Source of the DNA: Flavobacterium branchiarum
GTDB lineage: Bacteria > Bacteroidota > Bacteroidia > Flavobacteriales > Flavobacteriaceae
DNA: 64,000 bases
Reading direction: 5' to 3'
NCBI RefSeq assembly: GCF_030409845.1
Contig: NZ_JAUFQQ010000003.1
Span: forward strand, 2,046,001 to 2,110,000
Shown here: positions 49,899 through 59,656 of the stretch, piece by piece
Layout: every line of letters starts with the position of its first letter
How positions within the stretch are numbered: the first letter of the stretch is position 1
Notes under the pieces: generated by a model
What the model saw: only the letters and a program-made list of their open reading frames with translations
Database searches by the model: none
What the model was told of the DNA's origin: nothing
Program-made: the position numbers and the translations under genes

Positions 49899-51212
49899 CT
49901 AAAAACTAATATTTCCAGCTAATTCTTTTAAAGCGATTTCAGATAGCTTAGCTTCAAATTGCGCATTACTGTAACGAACTTTAGCATTCACATAATTAAG
50001 CTGAGCCGTTCTAAACTCAAGAGTTGTAATAGTTCCAATTCGAAATTTATCTAAAGTAATACCTAAGTTTTGTTTCGCAATTGCTTCATTATTTTCTTCT
50101 AAATTAATTAACTCTAAATTGGTCAAATAAGTTTGATAAGAAGTTGCTAATTGTGTGCTTAAAATTTGATTTTGTTGCTCCAAAGCAAATTTAGTATTAT
50201 CGATTTGTAGCTTAGAAATTTTTTCATTTCTATGTTGAGCAAAACCATCAAACAAATTTAAAGAAGCACTAAAACCATAATTTAGTCCTCTACCAGTAGA
50301 TTGACTTGTAAAACCTAAACTAGAATGATTCTCAGAAAAATTATATCCAGTATTCAATTTAACAGTAGGGTAACGGTTTCCTTTTACTTGTTTGAGTTGC
50401 AATTCGGCAATTCTAATATTTATGATTTGAGATTGTAATTGCGGATTTTGTTTCAAAGCTAATTCCTGTAAACTATCTAAAATCAAACTATTATCTAAGG
50501 CAACTTGATCCATAACTTTAAAATCGATTTTAGAATCTCTTGCTAGAATCTGATTCAGTAAAATCTTTGTATTTGCATATAATTCCTTTTGTCTCAACAA
50601 AGAAACTTGATCCGTATTTAAATCGACTTGTGCATTTAAAACCTCTAATTTGGAAGCCTTCCCAATAGAAAACCTATTTTGTGCCAAAGTCAATCTTTGC
50701 TTTGAAATTACAATAGTTGTATCTAAAGCAGCTAATTGTTGTTGTTGTTGAACCAAATCATAATAAGTAGAATTAACCTGTCCCACTTTTACTAAAATAG
50801 TACGTCGTAATTCAGTATCACCTAATTTCTGAAGTTCTTTAAGTTGATCCAATTGAGCAAACATTCGCATACCGTCAAAGATGGTCCAATCTAATCCAAC
50901 ACCATAATTAAGGCTATTGTTTTTTGCATTACTTAATGAAGTAGTAGTACCATCTTGTCGAACCTGTGAACTATTCTGAATGCTATTATTATCCACAACA
51001 GTTGCAGTAACTTTAGGTAACATACCTGCATTTCCTATCGCTGCATTAGTCTCATTAATTTTTAAATTATTTGAGGCTATTTTTATTTCAAAATTGTTAT
51101 CTAATGCGATTTTCACTGCATTTTCTATAGTAAGAACTTCTTGAGCATTGCTTGAAGCAATAAAAAAGAGGAACATAACTAAGCTTTTAAATAGAGTTTT
51201 AGTGTACATCAT
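49899..51212 (-). CDS. TolC family outer-membrane efflux protein
   Basis: Outer-membrane channel subunit of 437 residues: a signal peptide (LFKSLVMFLFFIASSNA), then two internally duplicated OEP domains rich in coiled coil. The first begins LTIENAVKIALDNNFEIKIA and the second LQELALKQNPQLQSQI, each carrying the ALxxNPxL-type opening. As a trimer it would form the exit duct for the RND pump encoded directly upstream. Third gene of the efflux operon. Confidence 0.88.
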   Translation of the reverse strand: MMYTKTLFKSLVMFLFFIASSNAQEVLTIENAVKIALDNNFEIKIASNNLKINETNAAIGNAGMLPKVTATVVDNNSIQNSSQVRQDGTTTSLSNAKNNSLNYGVGLDWTIFDGMRMFAQLDQLKELQKLGDTELRRTILVKVGQVNSTYYDLVQQQQQLAALDTTIVISKQRLTLAQNRFSIGKASKLEVLNAQVDLNTDQVSLLRQKELYANTKILLNQILARDSKIDFKVMDQVALDNSLILDSLQELALKQNPQLQSQIINIRIAELQLKQVKGNRYPTVKLNTGYNFSENHSSLGFTSQSTGRGLNYGFSASLNLFDGFAQHRNEKISKLQIDNTKFALEQQNQILSTQLATSYQTYLTNLELINLEENNEAIAKQNLGITLDKFRIGTITTLEFRTAQLNYVNAKVRYSNAQFEAKLSEIALKELAGNISF

Positions 51213-51227
51213 TTTTTATATTTATTA

Positions 51228-51271
51228 CCACGAATCTGCAAATTAATTTATCATTTAAAAGCGATTCGTGG
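51228..51271. repeat. Intercistronic inverted repeat in the efflux operon
   Basis: CCACGAATC (51228-51236) and GATTCGTGG (51263-51271) form a perfect 9-bp stem around 26 bases. It lies between the pump and TolC genes and has no T-run, so an mRNA-stability hairpin or a dispersed repeat is more likely than a terminator. Confidence 0.5.
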
Positions 51272-51304
51272 TTCCTATTTTTATTTAAAATAAGTTTATT
51301 GAGA

Positions 51305-54300
51305 TTATTTACTACTTTCTTTTTCATATTCTTCGATATGATCAAACTCAGGATAATGCTTACGGGCTTTAGACCACATTAAATACATCGCTGGAATCAC
51401 AAATAAAGTAAGAACTAAAGAAAAAATAGTACCTCCAACAATAACAACTCCCATTCCGATACGGCTCGTAGAAGCAGCACCAAGTGACATTGCAATTGGT
51501 AAAGCACCTAATGCAATTGCCAAACTCGTCATTAAAATTGGTCTAAGTCGAGCTTCTGAGGCTTCTAAAATAGCTTCTAACTTTGGTTTGCCTTGTTCTC
51601 GTAATTGATTCGCAAATTCAACAATTAAAATACCATTCTTGGTAACCAAACCAATCAGCATCACGGTTCCAATCTGACTAAAGATATTCCATGTTTGATT
51701 AAATAACCATAATGAAAATAATGCTCCTGCAACTGCCATCGGAACTGTCAAAATAATAATAAGAGGATCAATGAAACTCTCAAACTGAGCCGATAATATC
51801 AAGAATATCAACAATAAAGCCAATCCAAATGCAAATGAGGTATTCGAGCTACTTTCAACAAAATCGCGTGATTCACCACCTAAATCTGTAGTAAAAGAAT
51901 CATCCAAAACTTTGGCTTTTATTTCGTTCATAGCATCAATTCCGTCGCTGATACTTTTACCAGGAGCTAAACCAGCAGAAACTGTAGCCGACATATATCT
52001 GTTGTTGTGATACAATTGCGGTGGATTACTTTGTTCCTCAATTGTAACCACATTGTCCATTTGTATTAATTGTCCTTTTTTATTTTTTACAAACATCGAA
52101 GTTAAATCCAATGGTTTAGAACGGTCTTTTTGATCAAACTGCCCAATTACTTGGTATTGTTTACCGTTTTTAATAAAATAACCAAAACGTTGTCCGCTTA
52201 AAGAAAGTTGCAATGTCTGTGCAATATCAATAATAGAAATACCTAAACTCTCCGCTTTCTCACGATCGATACTTACATTAATTTCAGGCTTATTAAATTT
52301 CAAGTTTACATCTGTTACCGAAAAAGTATCATTTTTATTGGCTTCATCCATAAACAAAGGAATCTTTTCTTCTAATTTCTGAAAATTAGGAGCTTGAATA
52401 ATATATTGAATAGGCAATCCTCCACGACGGTTTACTGCAATAGTAGGTTGCTCTGTTACTGAGGTTTTTGCTTCAGAATATCTTTTGGTCCATTGGGTTA
52501 GTTTTTCAGCAATTTCTCTTTGAGAACGGGTTCTTTCATTTGGCTCTTTAAGCGCAATTCTAACTCTACCGCTATTTACAGATGAAGATCCAAATCCTGG
52601 AGAAGTAATTACTAAACTTACTTTTTTCTCTGGAATCGAGTCATCAATTAACTGTCCAAGTTCTTGCATAAAACGATCTGTATATTCATACGAAGATCCT
52701 TCGGGAGTAGTTACACTTAAAACAAGCGCACTTCTATCATCATAAGGAGCGGTTTCTTTAGGTAAAATGCTAAAAAACAAATAAATCAATCCAAAACAGA
52801 TCGCAATAATAGGAAAGCTTAACCATTTTTTCTTCATGAAACGACCTAATGCTTCAGCATAGCCACTATTTAATTTTTCAAAATAAGGTTCGGTTTTAAG
52901 ATAGAAGTTTGATTTTTTCTGTTCGCCACCTTTCATCAAATACGCATTTAACATTGGCGTTAACGTTAAAGAAACAAATGCCGAAATTAATACTGCGGCA
53001 CCAATTACAACACCAAACTCTCGAAACAGTCGTCCTACGAATCCCTCCAGAAAGATTACGGGTAAAAATACCGCGGCCAATGTTACCGAAATAGATATTA
53101 CAGCAAAGAAAATCTCATTTGATCCTTTGATAGCTGCTTCAATAGGCGACATTCCTTCTTCAACTTTCTTAAAGATATTCTCTGTTACCACAATTCCATC
53201 ATCAACCACAAGCCCTGTTGCAAGAACAATTGCTAATAATGTCAATACGTTAATCGAAAATCCAAAAAGCCACATAATAAAAAATGTTGCTATTAAGGAA
53301 ACAGGAATATCAATTAAAGGTCTAAATGCAATTGCCCAATCTCTAAAAAATAAAAAGATGATTAAGATAACCAGAACAATAGAAATCATTAAGGTTTCTG
53401 CAACTTCTAAAACTGATTTCTTAACAAATAGAGTACTATCAATTGCTATATCAAGTTTAATATCTTTAGGAAGATCTTTTTTTAATGCATCGTATCTTTT
53501 ATAGAACTCTTTAGAAATATCTAAGTAATTAGCACCTGGCATAGGCACAATCGCAAGACCAATCATAGGAAGTCCAGACTGGCTTAATTTCGTTTCTGTG
53601 TTTTCAGGCCCTAATTCAGCTCTTCCAACATCACTTAAACGAACAATTTTCTCTCCTTCTGAGCGAATAATAATATTATTGAATTCTTCTGCTTTAGACA
53701 AGTTACCAACCGTTTTCACTGTTAGCTCCGTATTATTCCCTGTTAATTTCCCAGAAGGCAATTCAACATTCTGCGCATTTAAGGCACTACGAACTTCAGA
53801 TACCGTGCATCCGTAAGCTGCCAATTTTACAGGATCAATCCATAAACGCATCGCATAACGCTTTTGACCCCAAATTTGAACTCCACTAACTCCTGGAATA
53901 GTTTCTAATCGCTGCGAAATAACATTCTCAGCATAATCACTTAATTCCAGCGCACTTCGTGTATCACTTTGAACCGTCATCGAAATTATCGATTCTCCAT
54001 TGGCATCAGCCTTAGAAACGACCGGGGGTGCATCTATATCTTGTGGTAAGCTTCGAACAGCTTGTGATACTTTATCACGAACATCGTTTGCTGCTTCTTC
54101 AAGGTTTTTATCAAGATTAAACTCAATGGTAATGTTACTACTTCCTTGAACACTCGATGATGTTATATTTCTAATTCCATCAATGGCATTAATTGCTTTT
54201 TCAAGCGGTTCGGTAATTTGAGATTCTATAATATCCGAATTTGCTCCTGTATAATTTGTACGTACAGAAACTTGTGCTGGATCTATAGATGGAAACTCTC

Positions 54301-54403
54301 TTACTCCTAAAAAACTATATCCTATAAGACCAAACAATACAATTGCAAGATTTAATACAATTGTTAATACGGGTCTCCTTATACTTGTAGTTGATAAACT
54401 CAT
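51305..54403 (-). CDS. RND efflux transporter permease (AcrB/MexB-like, HAE-1 family)
   Basis: Inner-membrane pump of 1032 residues: helix 1 (RPVLTIVLNLAIVLFGLIGY), two large periplasmic loops, and 12 helices in two repeats. The proton-relay helix 4 shows VLATGLVVDDGIVVTENIF (two adjacent Asp, about 407-408). GSNEIFFAVISISVTLAAVF with FLEGFVGRLFREFG follows, and the second half has SQIGTVMLIGLVTKNGILIVEFA (Lys in helix 10). Exports drugs or other amphiphiles using the proton gradient. It lies between adaptor and TolC genes in the usual adaptor-pump-channel order. Its specificity is unknown. Confidence 0.93.
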   Translation of the reverse strand: MSLSTTSIRRPVLTIVLNLAIVLFGLIGYSFLGVREFPSIDPAQVSVRTNYTGANSDIIESQITEPLEKAINAIDGIRNITSSSVQGSSNITIEFNLDKNLEEAANDVRDKVSQAVRSLPQDIDAPPVVSKADANGESIISMTVQSDTRSALELSDYAENVISQRLETIPGVSGVQIWGQKRYAMRLWIDPVKLAAYGCTVSEVRSALNAQNVELPSGKLTGNNTELTVKTVGNLSKAEEFNNIIIRSEGEKIVRLSDVGRAELGPENTETKLSQSGLPMIGLAIVPMPGANYLDISKEFYKRYDALKKDLPKDIKLDIAIDSTLFVKKSVLEVAETLMISIVLVILIIFLFFRDWAIAFRPLIDIPVSLIATFFIMWLFGFSINVLTLLAIVLATGLVVDDGIVVTENIFKKVEEGMSPIEAAIKGSNEIFFAVISISVTLAAVFLPVIFLEGFVGRLFREFGVVIGAAVLISAFVSLTLTPMLNAYLMKGGEQKKSNFYLKTEPYFEKLNSGYAEALGRFMKKKWLSFPIIAICFGLIYLFFSILPKETAPYDDRSALVLSVTTPEGSSYEYTDRFMQELGQLIDDSIPEKKVSLVITSPGFGSSSVNSGRVRIALKEPNERTRSQREIAEKLTQWTKRYSEAKTSVTEQPTIAVNRRGGLPIQYIIQAPNFQKLEEKIPLFMDEANKNDTFSVTDVNLKFNKPEINVSIDREKAESLGISIIDIAQTLQLSLSGQRFGYFIKNGKQYQVIGQFDQKDRSKPLDLTSMFVKNKKGQLIQMDNVVTIEEQSNPPQLYHNNRYMSATVSAGLAPGKSISDGIDAMNEIKAKVLDDSFTTDLGGESRDFVESSSNTSFAFGLALLLIFLILSAQFESFIDPLIIILTVPMAVAGALFSLWLFNQTWNIFSQIGTVMLIGLVTKNGILIVEFANQLREQGKPKLEAILEASEARLRPILMTSLAIALGALPIAMSLGAASTSRIGMGVVIVGGTIFSLVLTLFVIPAMYLMWSKARKHYPEFDHIEEYEKESSK

Positions 54404-54495
54404 TATTTTTAATTATAAATGGGGAAATGAATTATGTTTTTAAATTAAATACGATTTAGCAAAAGTGCCAAACCTTATAATTTCAAATTCATAAC

Positions 54496-55557
54496 TTATA
54501 ATTTAACTTTTACTTTAATCGGATTATCATTTTTCAATGACATAACACCACTTGTTATAACAGTATCTCCCTTTTTTAAACCCGAAAGGATTAAAATAGA
54601 AGCATCAGTTCTTGTAGCTGTTTCTACCATTACTTCTTTGGCTTTGCCAAAATTTGAGATAAACACTTTTTTACCGTTTTGTACTGGCACAATAGCTTCT
54701 GTAGGTACTACAATTGCATCTTTAATAATGTCTAATGGTAATTTTACATCAGCAAAAGTTCCAGGAAACAATTTACCATCCTTGTTTTCTGCAATAGCTC
54801 TAATTTGAAGCGTTCTTGTTTCAACAGCAACTTCAGGCTCAATAGCATAAATTTTTGCAGTATATAACGTATTTGACCCCGAAACTGTGAAGGTAATAAT
54901 TGAATTCTCTCTTACTTGACTTGCATATTTCTCTGGAATCGAGAATGTAACTTTTAATTTACTTGTATTTACCAATTTAGCAACCAAAACTGTTGGCGTA
55001 ATATAAGTACCTGGAGAAATAGAACGTAATCCAATTTTCCCAGAAAATGGAGCTTTTACGGATGTTTTAGCAATTTGTGCACGAATTAATTGACTTTGTG
55101 CTTGCGCAGAAGCATAATCAGCTTTGGCAACATCATATTCTTCTTGGCTAATGGCTTCTTTTTGTAAAAGTAACTTAGCTCTTCGTGCATTTTCAGCCGC
55201 TAGACTTTCTTTGGTAGTTGCTTGTTTTAATTGTGCTTTTAATTCTAAATCATTTACTTTAAAAAGAACTTGACCTTTAGACACGTTACTACCTTCATTG
55301 AAATAAATACCTTCAACAATTCCAGAAACTTCGCTTCTGATTTCTACTTGCTCATTTGCTTCAATAGATCCTGATAGCGATAAATTATTATCAAAAGTTT
55401 GAGTATCTACTACAACTCCCGAAACTGTAATTGGATTGTTTTTGTTATTCTGACCTTTAGATTCGTCATTCTTATTTTTATTGGATACAATTCGGTAGGC
55501 AATAAATCCTCCAATTCCGATTATTAGCAAGGCATAAACAAGGTTCTTTATTTTCAT
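54496..55557 (-). CDS. RND efflux periplasmic adaptor (MFP family)
   Basis: Adaptor of 353 residues anchored by an N-terminal helix (LVYALLIIGIGGFIAYRI). Landmarks are a barrel-sandwich/lipoyl-like half motif (VEIRSEVSGIVEGIYFNEGSNVSKG), an alpha-hairpin (about 115-160), the second lipoyl half (TSVKAPFSGKIGLRSISPG) and a beta-barrel plus membrane-proximal domain (KLFPGTFADVKLPLD). It links the inner-membrane pump to the outer-membrane channel. First gene of the operon; a TAAATTTG -7 box lies 53 bases upstream. No regulator gene is adjacent. Confidence 0.9.
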   Translation of the reverse strand: MKIKNLVYALLIIGIGGFIAYRIVSNKNKNDESKGQNNKNNPITVSGVVVDTQTFDNNLSLSGSIEANEQVEIRSEVSGIVEGIYFNEGSNVSKGQVLFKVNDLELKAQLKQATTKESLAAENARRAKLLLQKEAISQEEYDVAKADYASAQAQSQLIRAQIAKTSVKAPFSGKIGLRSISPGTYITPTVLVAKLVNTSKLKVTFSIPEKYASQVRENSIITFTVSGSNTLYTAKIYAIEPEVAVETRTLQIRAIAENKDGKLFPGTFADVKLPLDIIKDAIVVPTEAIVPVQNGKKVFISNFGKAKEVMVETATRTDASILILSGLKKGDTVITSGVMSLKNDNPIKVKVKL

Positions 55558-55870
55558 AATATTGTTGGTAAAACTATAATTAATAGATTTTGGTTTTTAA
55601 GTGAACTCACAAATTTAGGTTATTGAAATTAAAAAGTAGGAATCCATTTTTTAATTTAACACTTGTACATACAAATATTAATAGTATAGACAAGATTAAT
55701 AAACAAAGGTTTAATCTGAAAAAGCAAAAAAATGGTTTAAAATTTTAAACAGTTTATTTTTAGATAATTAAAATCTAAAAAACTTTTTAATGAAAGACAT
55801 TATAAGAGCAAACAACCTCAAAATAACATCACAAAGCAACGATTTAAAGAAATTCGGAAGCTTTTGGTAG
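55558..55870. other. Gene-free region upstream of the efflux operon
   Basis: Contains a perfect minus-strand TAAATTTG (-7 type) at 55610-55617, without an evident -33 TTG. A 16-base perfect palindrome GTTTAAAATTTTAAAC is at 55735-55750. Its AT-only core makes chance likely. No coding frame is seen. Confidence 0.4.
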
Positions 55871-57979
55871 TTAACTAATATAATTCCAGATGTTCTTTTT
55901 CTTAGTTAACTCTATAAAAATCGCCTTCAATATTGCATTTTCTGGCTTTTGCAGTGGCGCATCTTCTTTCAAAATCATCAAGGCATAATTCCTTGCAAGA
56001 GACAATATATCACGGTCACGAACAATATCGGCTATTTGTAGATTAAGTACTCCGCTTTGTTGCGTTCCCATTAAATCACCGGGACCACGAAGCTTTAAGT
56101 CAACTTCTGCAATTTCAAAACCGTCATTAGTCTGAACCATTGTTTCCATACGAGTTTTACTATCAGAGCTTAATTTATGTGAAGTCATTAATATGCAATA
56201 ACTCTGCTCAGCACCACGACCAACACGACCACGTAATTGATGCAATTGCGATAAACCAAATCGTTCGGCACTTTCTATAATCATTACACTTGCATTTGGC
56301 ACATTTACACCAACCTCAATAACTGTTGTAGCAACCATTATATTGGTTTTTCCTTCCGAGAAACGTTTCATTTCTGAATCTTTATCTGCGGGTTTCATTT
56401 TTCCATGAAGAATTGAAATAGAATATTTAGGCAAGGGGAAATCACGCGAAATACTCTCGTAACCATCCATTAAATCTTTGAAATCCATCTTTTCAGACTC
56501 TTGAATTAATGGATATACAATATAAATCTGTCTTCCTAAAGCTATTTCATCACGCAAAAATTTCCAAACCTTTAGACGGTTACTATCATAACGATGAACG
56601 GTTTGAATAGGTTTACGCCCTGGAGGCAATTCGTCAATTACAGAAATATCCAAATCTCCATATAAACTCATTGCTAAAGTTCTTGGAATAGGAGTGGCGG
56701 TCATAACTAATACATGTGGCGGAATTTCGTTCTTTTTCCATAATTTAGAACGTTGCTCAACACCAAAACGATGCTGCTCATCTATTACAGCTAATCCTAA
56801 ATTTTTAAATTTAACTTTATCCTCCAGCAATGCATGTGTACCTATTATAATATGCAAACTACCATTTTCCAGTTCTTCATGAATAATTCTTCTAGCGGCA
56901 ATTCTAGTAGAACCAGTTAGTAATTTTACATTGATATTTAAGGTTGCTGCTAGTTCTGATAATCCTACAAAATGTTGATTAGCTAAGATTTCCGTTGGAG
57001 CCATTAAACATGCCTGAAAACCATTATCCATTGCCAATAACATACTCATAAAGGCAACAATTGTTTTTCCAGACCCCACATCTCCTTGCAATAATCGATT
57101 CATTTGGGCATTACTCCCCATGTCAACACGAATTTCCTTAATTACCCTTTTTTGAGCATTGGTAAGTTGAAAAGGCAAGTGATTCTGATAAAAGACATTA
57201 AAATACTCACCCACAGTTGTAAACGGATGCCCTTTAATTTTATGCTTACTAATCAAGTTTTTAGTAATCAGTTGCAACTGAATAAAAAATAACTCTTCAA
57301 ACTTTAATCGGTATTGGGCTTTCGCCAAAGCATCAGTGCTTTTTGGAAAATGTATATTGAACAAAGCAGTTCTTTTAGGAATCAGCTTCAATTCGTTTGT
57401 TAGATAATCAGGTAGTGTTTCTGTAAACAAGGTTTGTGTTTCCAGAAATAGTTGTTGCATGAGTTTATTAATTACTCGATTAGAAATACCTCGATTTGTC
57501 AAGGTTTCTGTTGAAGGATAAACAGGTTGCATAGCCGAACGCAAACTTTGCTGATGCTCAGCCATTAATTCAATTTCGGGATGCGACATACTAAACTGAC
57601 TGCCGTACAAACTGCATTTTCCAAAAATAACGCAAACTTCATTGAGTTTTAAGCTTTCACGAATCCATTTATGCCCTTGAAACCAATTTAAATCAATTTG
57701 ACCTGTGTCATCAACAAAAGTAGCTACCAAACGTTTTTTGTTCTTAGCAAACTCAACTGTTTTTATATTGATGATTTTACCAATAATCTGAACTTCAGAA
57801 CCGGTATTTTGTAATTCATTAATCTTATAATATCGAGTTCTGTCTATGTATCGATTCGGAAAAAAATTAACCAAATCCATGTATTTATGAATTCCCAATT
57901 CCTTACGTAGTAATTCGCCCCGATTGGGACCAACGCCTTTTAAATATTCGATAGGAGTTTGAAGGATATTATTAGACAT
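55871..57979 (-). CDS. recG: ATP-dependent DNA helicase RecG
   Basis: Helicase of 702 residues that remodels stalled replication forks and Holliday junctions. N-terminal KGVGPNRGELLRKELGI and the wedge/OB domain (about 60-160, IIGKIINIKTVEF) precede helicase motifs: Walker A GDVGSGKT (about 300), DEQHRFG (motif II, about 402-408), VMTATPIPRTLAMS, QLRGRVGRG (motif VI) and a C-terminal DLKLRGPGDLMGTQQSG, all typical of RecG. Full-length and intact. Monocistronic. Confidence 0.96.
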   Translation of the reverse strand: MSNNILQTPIEYLKGVGPNRGELLRKELGIHKYMDLVNFFPNRYIDRTRYYKINELQNTGSEVQIIGKIINIKTVEFAKNKKRLVATFVDDTGQIDLNWFQGHKWIRESLKLNEVCVIFGKCSLYGSQFSMSHPEIELMAEHQQSLRSAMQPVYPSTETLTNRGISNRVINKLMQQLFLETQTLFTETLPDYLTNELKLIPKRTALFNIHFPKSTDALAKAQYRLKFEELFFIQLQLITKNLISKHKIKGHPFTTVGEYFNVFYQNHLPFQLTNAQKRVIKEIRVDMGSNAQMNRLLQGDVGSGKTIVAFMSMLLAMDNGFQACLMAPTEILANQHFVGLSELAATLNINVKLLTGSTRIAARRIIHEELENGSLHIIIGTHALLEDKVKFKNLGLAVIDEQHRFGVEQRSKLWKKNEIPPHVLVMTATPIPRTLAMSLYGDLDISVIDELPPGRKPIQTVHRYDSNRLKVWKFLRDEIALGRQIYIVYPLIQESEKMDFKDLMDGYESISRDFPLPKYSISILHGKMKPADKDSEMKRFSEGKTNIMVATTVIEVGVNVPNASVMIIESAERFGLSQLHQLRGRVGRGAEQSYCILMTSHKLSSDSKTRMETMVQTNDGFEIAEVDLKLRGPGDLMGTQQSGVLNLQIADIVRDRDILSLARNYALMILKEDAPLQKPENAILKAIFIELTKKKNIWNYIS

Positions 57980-57987
57980 TTTTTTTG

Positions 57988-58040
57988 ATTGCTCGATTAT
58001 TAGATTATTAGAATTTTAGACTACTTAAATTTAAATTTCA
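57988..58040. repeat. Short degenerate TTAGATTATTAGA repeats
   Basis: GATTATTAGATTATTAGAAT and TTTAGACTACTTAAAT are variants of the tandem unit filling 33335-33500. The patch lies just upstream of the recG start. Confidence 0.5.
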
Positions 58041-58172
58041 ATTAGATTATTTTGGACTTACAACCCTTTTAATCTATAACTTTTCAATTATTGAATCTTT
58101 TAAGTTCTATTTAATCTTTCAATAGTTATAAAAAGCGAAGATAGATTTTAATTAGGAAATTTAAAAATTGAC

Positions 58173-58201
58173 TTGTTAGACTTTGAATATTTATATCTTT
58201 G
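58173..58201 (+). promoter_or_regulatory. Consensus Bacteroidota promoter of the DUF1697 operon
   Basis: TTG (58173-58175), an 18-base spacer and a perfect TATCTTTG -7 box (58194-58201), 19 bases before the ATG at 58220. The clearest promoter in the window, and it implies a very short leader. Confidence 0.7.
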
Positions 58202-58219
58202 AAAAATAAAATAAACACA

Positions 58220-58774
58220 ATGACAACTCATCTCGCATTACTACGTGGTATCAATGTTTCTGGACATAACATGATAAAAATGGAAGCTTTAAAGGCTACT
58301 TTAGAAAATATAGGCTTTAAAAATGTGCAGACCTATATTCAATCCGGTAATGTTTTTGTAGACACTGATGAAGAAAATGCTTCAAAAGTTGGCTTTTTAA
58401 TCAAACAAGAAATATTTAAAGTATTTGGACATGAAGTGCCAATTGTAGTTATTAACAAAGAAGACTTAGAAGCTTGTTTTAAGAACAATCCTTTTTTAAA
58501 AGAAAAAGATGCTGACATTAAAAAATTATATGTCGCTTTTGTCTCGATTGCACTACGAAGCGAAAGTATAAATGATTTAAAAATTAGTCAATTCAAACCC
58601 GACGAAGCAAGTATTGATGGTAATAGAATATTTATTAAATATGCTGTTGGAGCAGGAAAAACAAGATTTGACCAAAAATATATTGAGAAAAAATTAAACG
58701 TAACAGCAACAATCAGAAATTGGAATACGGTAACTCAATTATTAAAAATATACGAAGAAAGGGAAGAAGCATGA
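58220..58774 (+). CDS. DUF1697 domain-containing protein
   Basis: Soluble protein of about 184 residues of the DUF1697 family: THLALLRGINVSGHNMIKME at the start, ALKATLENIGFKNVQTYIQS with GNVFVD, LKEKDADIKKLYVAFVS and the C-terminal ATIRNWNTVTQLLKIYEE. The fold is two ferredoxin-like halves; the function is unknown. The longer frame begins with a TTG that overlaps the -7 box, so the ATG is the true start. The stop overlaps the start of the next gene as ATGA. Confidence 0.88.
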   Translation: MTTHLALLRGINVSGHNMIKMEALKATLENIGFKNVQTYIQSGNVFVDTDEENASKVGFLIKQEIFKVFGHEVPIVVINKEDLEACFKNNPFLKEKDADIKKLYVAFVSIALRSESINDLKISQFKPDEASIDGNRIFIKYAVGAGKTRFDQKYIEKKLNVTATIRNWNTVTQLLKIYEEREEA

Positions 58775-59253
58775 AAATAATTTTAAAAGCATCTTTTTTA
58801 ATTACATTACTACTTCAGTTAAGTTGTAATAAAACTGCAGTACCTCAAGATAATCCTATTTTGAAAAATGAGCATAAAGAGAATATTACAATTGAAGAAA
58901 AGAAGCCTAATGCAGTAACTGATACATACACACAGGAAGACTTCAATGATTTCTTTAGATTATTCAATAAAGACTCTGATTTTCAGTCTAGTAGAATTAA
59001 ATTTCCGCTAAAAGTAAAAATTAATAATGATGATTTTGAACTAGTTGATTACGTAATTCATAAAAAAGAATACAGTACTATAAACTTGGTAAAAAAACCA
59101 GAAGAAAGAGATTATAAGCAGCAAATAATCCTTAAAAAAGATACGGTTGTAATTGAACAACGTGGTATCAATAATGGGATTTTTATAGATTATTATTTTA
59201 AAAGAGTAAATGGAAAATGGCAACTTGCAACTTGGGTTGATGTTTCAACTTAG
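58771..59253 (+). CDS. DUF4348-like lipoprotein
   Basis: Lipoprotein of about 160 residues: lipobox LQLSC (Cys about 19), a charged linker, then a DUF4348/NTF2-like domain (EDFNDFFRLFNKDSDFQSSR, IKFPLKVKI, DYYFKRVNGKWQL). The upstream in-frame ATG lies inside the DUF1697 gene; the lipoprotein signal and the ATGA overlap fix the start at 58771. Co-transcribed with DUF1697. It faces the next minus-strand gene with only two bases between the stops. Confidence 0.7.
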   Translation: MKIILKASFLITLLLQLSCNKTAVPQDNPILKNEHKENITIEEKKPNAVTDTYTQEDFNDFFRLFNKDSDFQSSRIKFPLKVKINNDDFELVDYVIHKKEYSTINLVKKPEERDYKQQIILKKDTVVIEQRGINNGIFIDYYFKRVNGKWQLATWVDVST

Positions 59254-59255
59254 AA

Positions 59256-59654
59256 TCAATTTGAAGCTGGAATAACTATTTTTTTTAAATAAATAGTATC
59301 CATATTATGAATAGCACCCTTTCTCATTCCGCCACCAAAGGGATTATGTAAATTTATATATTCCCTCTGATACCCTTCTTTATAAACAGCCTCATTAACG
59401 ATTAGTGGTGGGGCTTCATACCCAACAAAAGTAAACTGGCGATATCTCTTTTCTTTTAAATTAAAATAACCAGCTCCATTAGTTGAAGTTTCCCCAACAT
59501 TACAATTTTCAATAGGAACTTTAGTGCTTTCATCAAAGATATAACCCATAATTCGAGGTCTTTGACATCTGCTCACCCAACAACTTTGAAATAGAAAACC
59601 AATACTAATTATGAAAATTAATACCCCGTATTTTTTTAAATTAAATATATTCAC
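59256..59654 (-). CDS. Small lipoprotein with carboxypeptidase-like beta domain
   Basis: Protein of 132 residues: lipobox FLFQSC (Cys about 25), then PRIMGYIFDESTKVPIENCN and TNGAGYFNLKEKRYRQFTFV, the pattern of a CarboxypepD-regulatory-like beta-sandwich. A short C-terminal tail follows. It may bind an envelope partner; nothing catalytic is visible. It is preceded two bases upstream by the beta-hydroxylase-like gene, so it is probably last in that minus-strand operon. Confidence 0.6.
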   Translation of the reverse strand: MNIFNLKKYGVLIFIISIGFLFQSCWVSRCQRPRIMGYIFDESTKVPIENCNVGETSTNGAGYFNLKEKRYRQFTFVGYEAPPLIVNEAVYKEGYQREYINLHNPFGGGMRKGAIHNMDTIYLKKIVIPASN

Positions 59655-59656
59655 TT

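Noticed and set aside
55735..55750. Palindrome GTTTAAAATTTTAAAC as an operator of the efflux operon
   Set aside because: The core is only A and T in a very AT-rich region, it lies about 180 bases from the start, and no regulator is adjacent; chance is sufficient.
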